Source of the DNA: Toxorhynchites rutilus septentrionalis
Lineage: Eukaryota; Arthropoda; Insecta; Diptera; Culicidae
Reading direction: 5' to 3'
DNA length: 64,000 bases
NCBI RefSeq assembly: GCF_029784135.1
Contig: NC_073745.1
Coordinates: 52,466,285-52,530,284 of the forward strand
Below the pieces are notes generated by a model. The model saw only the letters and a program-made list of their open reading frames with translations, was not told the origin of the DNA and did no database searches. This document shows, one piece after another, positions 54,540 to 64,000 of the stretch. Every line of letters starts with the position of its first letter. Position 1 is the first letter of the stretch. The position numbers and the translations under genes were made by a program.

Positions 54540-55424
54540 GGGAAGTGGGGGCATAGTGGTCACCCTAAGGAATATGTCCATTTCCAGCGCCCAAATACCG
54601 ATTTAAATCCCGCTTTTCGAAGAATATTATAGTTCAACTCATTGTTCTTCGAGATAGCAAACTGCTTTTACTATAAAATTTCAAAATAGTATACTTTTCA
54701 TCATTAGAAAAGAAGGTGAAAAGTCGATCTTTTTTTTTGCTTGGAGGTAAAGTGGTCACCCGCACATATCAAGCTAAATGGGATAGATTAATGCTTTATT
54801 TTCGTTTTTTCTTTGTTCAAATCATGTTTGTTACAGTAGGTACATGTATGAAATAAGCTTGGCCTATTCACCTAGAGTCTCAATTTAAATTTTCTCTTGC
54901 ATACAAAAACGTAATACGACACACATAACAATCCGCATAATGAGACTTGGTTTAGTTGGAGTGGCATATTTATCCAGGGTCAAAGCCACAAAAGGATGTG
55001 ATGAGGTATATCAGCTTTAGTAAACAGAACATTGTAAGTTGTTATCCACCTATGACCGCTTTGCCCCCAAACATGAAAATAATTTCTATGCTAATTAATC
55101 GCTGAGATTAAACAAAATATCTGTTCACCTCTCCTAGAATATGTGAACAGTCATCCAAACTGATGATTTGTCCAACATATCAGATTGAATAAACTAAATT
55201 TCATGAGAAATTCCTTAGATACCATGCGCACAGAACTACGGCCGAATGGCTATCGAGAGATGTATTTCGGCATGCGAGAGCTCTACTGAAGTACAGGGTG
55301 ACTCAAAAGTCATTAAATTCTTCAAACGTAAGGTGACTAACAACACGGCATATATAATCAATAGTTATACTACCAAACAAGCAGGTGACCACTTTGCCCC
55401 TCATGACCAATTTGCCCCCACGGT
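54540..55424. mobile_element. Element V with inverted GGGGGCAAAGTGGTCA-like motifs
   Basis: The left end gtgggggcatagtggtcacc (54545) and the right end ggtgaccactttgcccctca-...tttgcccccac (55383-55420) are inverted. Internal copies of the same motif occur as gaggtaaagtggtcaccc (about 54745, direct) and tgaccgctttgcccccaa (about 55052, inverted). Thus five copies of one motif are arranged two in one orientation on the left and three in the other on the right. No coding capacity. The class is undetermined. Confidence 0.6.
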
Positions 55425-55507
55425 TTTCCTAACCGTTCGAACAAAAATATACAAAAAATATCGAGCGAGGGATGTTTTGAGATAAAAAAGTTTTTAATCT
55501 TCTTCTA

Positions 55508-57491
<1,984 letters not shown>

Positions 57492-58070
57492 TATTAAATA
57501 AAATTTCTGAGTATTTTTTTTACAGTGTATTTAAAATGTTATTTTTTCTAAATAGTTCGTTTGTTTACCATCAACTTGGTTAAACATCATATTTTAATCA
57601 GACATCTGAATTTTAAGCTACGATTTTCTGATTTCCGATTTTCAGGATTTCAGATCTTTTTCTCAGGGGAGCAATATTGAAAGCCATTTGACGGAGCACT
57701 CGCAATACTGAATAATCCTGAACAATTAAAAGAACAATCGAGCACATTGAAATGATAATCATAGTACAACTGGTTATAAAAATTAAGAAAAAAACAAAAT
57801 GTCTCAATATTAAAAAAATATATATATTCGCAGGATACTCTAGAAATTCAGAAAAAAAAAATCATAAATGACGAATTTCAAGTCATTTCAATGACTCAAT
57901 TTCAAGAATTTTTCGTTTAAATTTAATTTTTTTCCCTTCAAATTTACTACTTAAAACCTATAATACTATAATATACCAAATTCTGAACAAAAAATGAAAT
58001 GTAAGAATAATTAATAATTAGTTATTTGAAAATTGAAATTCATTCCTCTCAAAAACGTATCTTCATACAA
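57492..58070. other. AT-rich spacer, no gene recognised
   Basis: No frame or repeat with support. Confidence 0.35.
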
Positions 58071-59570
58071 CCATTCCATGCCAAACCGATATAGTGGTGG
58101 GTCGTGGAGGCGATCTGGCGTAGTGGTAACATCCATGCCTCTCACGCTAAAGGTCACGAGTTCAATTCTCACTCCCAACATTCTTCCAAAAATGGAAGTA
58201 AAAAGTGACGAACCAGCCAAATGAGTTGAAAATCACTATAATACAGATAAAAAAAAAATGTAAAAAAATAAAAAATATAGTGGTTCTCAGATTTTCGTCA
58301 TAAGTGGTAGTTTTGTACTTTATCGCAAATTATTAGAACAGTATTTTTTGCTAGGGTGACCATTTCCATTTTAGGGTGGTCCGAAAAATTCATTTTTTCG
58401 CATTTTTGCGAACTGGACCAATTCAGAAGTTCGACATATTAAATTAAAGCCAATCAACTGGTCTTTTTTGGAAAAATACTACAGTTGCAGAAAATTTGAA
58501 TTATGTATTCGTTATTATTGATTGCATTTGTTTTTTTTTTTTTAGTTTTCATGGTCTCGAGACCAAAGGCGCTATATTGTTTTATATTTTTCCTGAAAAG
58601 CTGAGGATTTTTCAAATAACATATCTCGAAACCAGGGAAGCGTTTTTTTTCGTTTTTGAGTTATGATTTTTCAAAGTTAACCAATGGTTCAAAAAATCTT
58701 TCTTCCCTATTTTTCCAAAAATGACTGGATGTCACATACATCCGGTCTAGTCGCATCGAAATATTGAACGAAAACCGAAAACATGTTAGCTTTGAAAAAT
58801 CATAACTTAAAAAGGAAAAACAACACCTCTCTGGTCTTTGGATATATTATGTGAAAAAACCTCATCTTTCAGGAAAAAATATAAAAAAATATGGCGCCCG
58901 TGGTCCCGAAACGATGTAAGCCATAAAAAACATATATAATCAATAATTACGAAAACAAAATCCTTTTTTATTCAGAGTGTAATATTTTTTAAAACAAGAC
59001 TAGCTCATTGGCTTTAATTTCATATGTCGATCATCTGAATCGGTCCAGTAGACCAAAAGTTATGATTTTTTGTAGTGAAAAAAATGGGGGAAATGATTTT
59101 TCGGACCATCGGTTAACTTTGAAAAATCATAACTCAAAAACGAAAAAAACGCCTCTCTGGTTTCGACATATGTTATGTGAAAACCCCTCAGCTTTCAAGA
59201 AAAAAATATAAAAAAATATAGCGTCTTTGGTCCCGAGACTATGCAAACAATAAAAAACGAATACAATAAAAAAATAACGAGAGCAGAATTAAAATTTTCT
59301 GCATTTACAGTATTTTTTCAAAAAAGACCAGGTGATTGGCTTTAATTTGATATGACGATCATTCGGTGTAGTAATTCAAAAGTTAAGAATTTTTGAAAAA
59401 AGTCATTTTTGGAAAAAAGTGGAAAAAGTTGATTTTTTGGATCAGCCTAAAATGGAAATGATGGTCACCCTACTGAAAAAATAAAAGAATACGAGTCTAA
59501 TGTTTTGCGATAAAGAACAAAACTACAACTTTTCACGAAAATCTGAGAACCACTATATAGCATGGAATGG
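58071..59570. mobile_element. Foldback family F, complete copy with SINE insertion
   Basis: Terminal arms of about 137 bp (58071-58383 without the SINE; 59443-59570 inverted), both with ccattccatg at the tip and agggtgaccatttcca at the inner edge. Inside are three ~300-bp modules: one inverted (about 58400-58720) and two direct (about 58785-59090 and 59100-59440). Each contains ttgaaaaatcataactcaaa, (g)acatatgttatgtgaaaa, tggtcccgagac and ggctttaatttgatatg. The whole element can therefore fold into a stem of over 500 bp. Net size is ~1.3 kb. No coding sequence. Fragments occur at 924, 14751, 16455 and 21040. Confidence 0.75.
58099..58274 (+). mobile_element. tRNA-derived SINE family S2, copy 2
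   Basis: gggtcgtggaggcgatctgg (box A region), cacgagttcaattctc (box B), and an A/T-rich tail. It is flanked by the perfect 10-bp duplication atatagtggt (58089-58098 and 58275-58284). The uninterrupted site is present at 924-970 (cgatatagtggttctcagat), so this is a filled site with its empty counterpart in the same window. 176 bp. Confidence 0.92.
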
Positions 59571-59589
59571 CTGTATATAAAAAACAAAG

Positions 59590-60020
59590 ATTTTCTCACG
59601 TACGCCATACAAAAAATTTTTTGCATAACTCGAGAAATAATTAAGCAAATGTAGCCAAACTTTGCATGTGACGGTTTTTGGGTACAAGAAATGTTGCTTT
59701 GATGGTTTGACATACCTTCCTCCTCTCAAAGGGGGAGGAAGAGGTGGTTTAATTACATCTTGAAAGGCGTTTTTATTCTATTTGATGTTTGCGCTCACGA
59801 AATTGATATTTATTCGAAAGTGGAAATGGCTTTTCAGGTGAAAAACACATTGCTATATCTTCCGACTATATAAATAAAAATAAATCGCCAAATTCGTTGG
59901 TAGGCGCAAAACTCGAGAAAGGAATAGTCCGATTTGAGCTGTCTTCATTTTATTATAGTTTCTGTATCAAACATGTATTCCATGTGATGTAGCAACATGA
60001 TATTTGCAGTTGCCGCAAAA
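59590..60020 (+). repeat. Family H fragment (last unit plus 3' domain, truncated)
   Basis: tgcataactcgagaaataat, aaatgtagccaaactttgca and cctcctctcaaagggggag form one H unit. ttgatgtttgcgctcacgaaattg, gaaagtggaaatggcttttc and actcgagaaaggaatagtcc form the 3' domain. The terminal gccgggtcagctag is absent. Confidence 0.65.
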
Positions 60021-60127
60021 CATTTCCGAATACAGTTTTGTTTGGCATCAATTTAATTTGATTATTAAAAATCAAACGTCATTTGCCAGAAAGATTTGCA
60101 ATAAAGAAAAAAAACATTTTTAAACTA

Positions 60128-61437
60128 AAGTCTGCTTCATTTAATATTGGAACACAAACAATTGCGTGTAGTTCAGTCATTTATTAACGAATTCATAATT
60201 TGTTTTTCATACAAATGCAGCATTTGTGTAGCAAATGCTACATTTGTAGCAAAAATTAAAAAAATTATTCATTGCTGTTTCGAAGAAATTCTCGTACTTT
60301 TCCCGTAATACGGCACATTAGGCGGCGCACACCCTTTTCGTCCACCGTTTTGGCGATTTGATTCCACCAGTTCTTCATTTGAGTCATGTTCCTAACAAGT
60401 TTTCCCTTTGCCTTAAGCCTCCGCTTCGTGATTGCCCAGTATTTCTCTATCGGCCGGAACTGGGGGCAGTTTGGGGGGTTGAGGTCCTTCGGTATTACGC
60501 TGACCCCGTTCGTTGCGTACCATTCCATAACCGTTTTGCTGTAATGGCAGCTTGCGAGGTCCGGCCAAAACATTACTGGACGGTCGTGGGCACGAATGAA
60601 CGGCAGAATCCGTTTCTGTAGGCACTCTTTTTTGTAGACTTCTGATGTCATTGTCTTGTCAGTGAGAAAGACTTTGATTTTCTGTCCACAACTGCATATC
60701 CCCTGCCAAATCATGTACTTGCGGGCGAATTTATCCGCAAACACGAACTTAAATTTTGCAGGTACATCCCCCCGAGCCGTCGCCAAATAAAATTTTTGAC
60801 CTGGGATTTGCCCAAAGTCCGCCTTCACGTAGGTCTCATCGTCCATCAGAATACATCCTTCGAACTTGGTCAGCACTTGGTCGTACAGCTTTCGAGCACG
60901 GATTCTGGCCACATTGTTCTGCTTCAGCGTCCGATTTGGCTGTTTGCTGGCTCGGAATGACCTTATTCCTTCCCGGAGACGAATTCGTCGCACCGTACTG
61001 TGAGCGGCCTGGAACTTATTGGCCAAATCGCGGTCTGAAAGATTGGGATTCCTCTTGACGGCCTTGATGACTTTCCCACGCAGTTGCCGGTCGACAGTTC
61101 CACTCCGACGCTTCGAATGCGGCTTCCGAGCCGTCGTCAATGTTTCCTTGTACTGCTTGATAACACGCCATACGGTATTTCTGGGCATTTTAAGCTGTTT
61201 AGCTAGCTTAGATGCCGACAACAATGGATTTTCAAGAAAACTGTGCACAATTTTATCTCTCCGTTCGGCTTCCATGGCGGTTGTTTACAAAATGCTATCG
61301 TTTGGTGTTATGACATAAATACATGGTGAAAGGTAATGAATTTCCCGACACGTGGGTGAAAAAAGTTTCCAAATCCGTCCACTAGGAGCGCCACAATGAG
61401 CAAAAGAATTTGTTCCAATATTAAATGAAGCAGACTT
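60128..61437 (-). mobile_element. Second DD37E transposon family, structurally complete
   Basis: 1310 bp with perfect 27-bp terminal inverted repeats (AAGTCTGCTTCATTTAATAT at the start), flanked by TA at 60126-60127 and 61438-61439. It contains one uninterrupted transposase gene. Terminal repeats share only the leading AAG with the family at 30463, so it is a separate family. Single copy in the window. Confidence 0.94.
60265..61275 (-). CDS. Intact DD37E transposase, 336 aa, second family
   Basis: Predicted ITm-superfamily cut-and-paste transposase. N-terminal helix-turn-helix (about 17-42, LLSASKLAKQLKMPRNTVWR), a basic linker (KPHSKRRSGTVDRQLRG), and a second helix-turn-helix (about 78-103, LSDRDLANKFQAAHSTVRRI). 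The catalytic core has Asp146 in LMDDETYVKADF, Asp239 in FWPDLASCHYSK and Glu277 in RPIEKYWAI, with exactly 37 residues between the last two. Motifs KYM(I/V)WQ(G/A)ICSCG and Y(K/L)KECLQKR are shared with the protein at 30592-31608, but overall identity is clearly lower, especially in the DNA-binding part, as expected for different terminal repeats. The start is the first ATG, ~160 bp inside the 5' terminus. No stop or frameshift. Located in the presumed tetraspanin intron, in antisense orientation. Confidence 0.93.
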   Translation of the reverse strand: MEAERRDKIVHSFLENPLLSASKLAKQLKMPRNTVWRVIKQYKETLTTARKPHSKRRSGTVDRQLRGKVIKAVKRNPNLSDRDLANKFQAAHSTVRRIRLREGIRSFRASKQPNRTLKQNNVARIRARKLYDQVLTKFEGCILMDDETYVKADFGQIPGQKFYLATARGDVPAKFKFVFADKFARKYMIWQGICSCGQKIKVFLTDKTMTSEVYKKECLQKRILPFIRAHDRPVMFWPDLASCHYSKTVMEWYATNGVSVIPKDLNPPNCPQFRPIEKYWAITKRRLKAKGKLVRNMTQMKNWWNQIAKTVDEKGVRRLMCRITGKVREFLRNSNE

Positions 61438-61439
61438 TA

Positions 61440-62930
61440 CATTTCTATGTGCAAGGAAACTACGGAATATTCGGAGCCCTACCTCTAACGCCGTGTTAGA
61501 GTTAACAGTAGACACACAATTCATTAAAATGAAACATCCATCATTGGTTTCAAGGAAGCCACGAAGCTCTAAAAACACGTTTGAAAGCGATCACTTTCAC
61601 GGTTCACCCCTGTCAATCCCTGAGTGAAATTCAGATGAACATTCTAAATTTTTTCCAATGAATTCTAGAATCAATAAAAAAAAAGAAAGACTATTAGGAA
61701 AAAACTTTAATTTCATTGGTTGATCTCAAATCTAAAGAATCAGATGAAGTCGAGTCGCTTGCGCCTTGCAGCAATCACACAAATTGTGTAATAAAAAGGC
61801 AGGACACAAACTCACACTCATCCATCATTGAATTGCGCTGGAATTAATCACTGCTGCCAGTCTGCGGGAGAATTGATCCCAAGTCTCGTCGATTGTCGTT
61901 CTTAGCACCGAAAAAGGAATGGTGAATGCGTGCACACGCGCGTGTTCGCCAGAGCCCCGTACCGTTCCGCTACATATGTTGTCAGACACCCGTGGACATC
62001 AATATGGATATGCGGGACAGACAGATTGTCGAAGCAACCAACTATAATGCTGCCAATTCATAAATATTTAATTTACGCTAATAAACGTTATGAATGAATC
62101 ACTTGCATCGCGCGCGATGTCATAAAACATAGCGAGCGAATCAGCGAATGGTGCGGGGGAGGGCCAGTAGTACCCGGTGTCGCTATCGCGGAGTATTTGG
62201 CGAGACAAGAAGACGTGTTCGAGCAGACAGCAGTGTTATTCTATCTTCCCCGGTGTCATCGCCTAATGAGTGGCTGCCTTTCCATCACCGATGTCGCCAT
62301 TTAATCACGGAAAATTGTGGGGACAAACTTATGTGGAGAGACAGGACAATTAACTGTCATCAGTCGTCGTTGTCATCCCGTTTGGCTCCACTTGCAACGC
62401 TTTGCGGTGTGGAGATCTCGTTTCGGGTGGAAGCAAAAACTCCACATCAGAACGGAGATGAGAGAATTGGGCCGAGGGCATGAAGCAGTAAAAATGGCAC
62501 CGGTTCGTTCGACCGAGCACTAAACGGTACAATCAGTACAGTAGCCGATCATCAGAACAAGTGTATTAAACGAGAGATTTAACCTCAATAAGCCCACCTT
62601 ACTTAAACAAACATGTTACAGAGTAACCAATGACCGGGTTTTGTGTGTTGGCATTGCTACTATGTAATTCTACCATGCGGTATTTAATATTGGATAAGTT
62701 GGCGTTTGAGAATGAACTATGTTGTTCGTTTTCCAGGTCTTTCTAAAAAGGCGCCGAGTTAGTAAAATGTCATGGTCTCACTGGTGGAACGAAAAGGTTA
62801 AAGGCGTTTTATTTCGGTTACTTTTAATTTATCTGTAGTTTAGTTTTCCAGGTAGAATACAGGTTTCATATTGAGGAAATTTCGACTTTCACAAACACTT
62901 TTGACAGTTTCAATAAATTTCATGCCACCT
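61440..62930. other. Low-repeat DNA, no gene assigned
   Basis: 62148-62530 is GC-richer with overlapping frames on both strands but no domain. Presumed intronic or intergenic single-copy sequence. No tetraspanin exon (no transmembrane frame followed by a donor) is visible. Confidence 0.35.
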
Positions 62931-62954
62931 CCAACTCGGTATTTTCCAAAGTTT

Positions 62955-63050
62955 TTCTTTGATAAAGATGAACATGCAAGCCAAGCAGCTAAAATTGTGA
63001 ACGGTATTTATGGTCCCGATACTGTATAAACCAATCACGCACCAATCTCG
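62955..63050 (+). pseudogene. Mariner transposase N-terminal fragment
   Basis: The frame reads FFDKDEHASQAAKIVNGIYG then PDTV and a stop. E-x-A-S-Q-A-A-x-x-I-x-x-x-Y-G-P-D-T-V is the first helix-turn-helix region of mariner-type (DD34D) transposases and matches the YGPDTV block of the fragment at 29740. Only ~30 codons survive, with no terminal repeats. Confidence 0.6.
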
Positions 63051-64000
63051 TTCCATTCGTGACAGTAATATTTATATCGATTGTTCTCTTATTTTAGTCT
63101 TAAAAGCATGAAACGGCCTTATACAGTTAATGATTAATGAAATTATTTTAAAAAAATATAATCCCCCTGACTCTGTTATTCGAATAGAAGTATGTAGTAC
63201 ACCTCAATTCATTTAAAGTTCTATGCTTCTAAAAAGAACTCTCCTATAATCATCCGTGGTCTCTTGCATGTGTCAAAACAAGGTCAACTAGACATCTCGA
63301 GTTTGATAGCCGACCCTGAGAAAAAAAAGCCTAGCAAAGGCTCATGACATAATTAACACACAACGGTTTCAAGGTGGCGAGGGTGTCCAAAATGCCCTCT
63401 CTCTAGGCTGAAGTTTCTGGTTAACTATTCTAATTTGAATTTCTAAGTTGGCAGCACCATCTCAGATTGTAGTGAAACGTTGTGGGTGTAAAGACATTGG
63501 TAATTTAAACAACTTTTCATACTTGAATCCTTTATAAAACTTAGAGTACTTTTCCAAAAGGCCAAAGTTTTCTCTTAAATTTTTACGAAAATAACCAAAA
63601 ACCGCTAAAGTTTAGATCTACCGAATGTTGGTCAAAGAAGTAGCGTAGGAAATTGTTTTGGTTCTCGTTTGATAGAAGAATAAATATTAACACAAAATAC
63701 AAAATTTACGCTCAGATTAGAAATATTATAAAAATTAAAATTAAATTTCCTCAAACAGGTTTTTTGAACTCTGAAAAATAAATCGTATGTGTTCGTGTAA
63801 GTGAGGAAAACACACACTGTTCTTCCGATAGCCGTGATTTATTTGATAATCAGTTTCAAGCTAAAAATACTTGAATTAGTTTTACAAAAATTGGAATAAG
63901 AATAACACATACATTACAGTGTGACTGTATATCTTATACAATGGACACGCGTTGAATATAACCCTAACGGTAACAGTGATTCGCTGGGTAATTAAAAAAT
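63051..64000. other. AT-rich end of window, no gene recognised
   Basis: No supported frame or repeat. The minus frame 63632-63817 has no domain. Confidence 0.35.

Noticed and set aside
60756..61318. Plus-strand frames opposite the second DD37E transposase
   Set aside because: Shadows of the intact 336-aa minus-strand gene.

Overview
This is eukaryotic, AT-rich, TE-dense nuclear DNA, most likely from a culicine-type mosquito. The evidence is two families of ITm-type DD37E transposons (the ITmD37E group was first described from mosquitoes), a DD41D mariner relative, tRNA-derived SINEs, an RT–RNase H non-LTR element, Helitron-like ends and pogo-like MITEs, with almost no host coding sequence. 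The species cannot be fixed from sequence alone. There are no operons, bacterial genes, CRISPR arrays or functional tRNA/rRNA genes.

The only convincing host gene is on the + strand at 53064-53237: the first coding exon of a tetraspanin, ending in a GTAAGT donor. The rest of the window (>10.7 kb) would be its TE-filled first intron. Lower-repeat stretches (5.1-8.8, 23.4-25.1, 33.1-35.4, 40.0-42.0, 52.1-54.5, 61.4-62.9 kb) show no recognisable exons, apart from one weak 3'-exon candidate at 41701-42000 (-).

Region by region. 0.5-3.5 kb: a foldback, then a hAT MITE with an 8-bp duplication hosting a DD37E copy. 3.8-5.1 kb: broken DD41D. 8.8-10.0 kb: pogo/Tigger remnant. 11.9-14.8 kb: foldback K, Helitron-like copy, family X. 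14.8-21.7 kb: family F units, three SINE copies, an orphan protein fragment and a MITE. 26.0-29.9 kb: a nest at least five levels deep. 30.5-31.8 kb: an intact DD37E element. 36.4-37.3 kb: an almost pure 8-bp satellite of about 112 units inside family X. 39.3 and 44.4-45.8 kb: damaged DD37E copies, the latter self-nested. 45.9-49.2 kb: a non-LTR element interrupted by a second DD41D. 50.1 kb: pogo-like MITE. 51.0-52.1 kb: an element built of inverted arrays of an 18-19 bp motif. 54.5-61.4 kb, inside the tetraspanin intron: element V, a Helitron-like copy with a (TA)n expansion, foldback F with a SINE, and a second intact DD37E element of a different family.

Many boundaries are exact because the insertions carry target-site duplications (TA for Tc1/mariner/pogo, 8 bp for hAT, 10-13 bp for SINEs) or can be compared with an empty site in another copy inside the window. 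The two intact DD37E elements each encode a full transposase between matched terminal repeats. The other DD37E and DD41D copies are dead by a local inversion, a microhomology deletion, terminal-repeat recombination, truncation or frameshifts. I found no operon-like or defence-type system; the most unusual structure is the inverted-array element at 51.0-52.1 kb.
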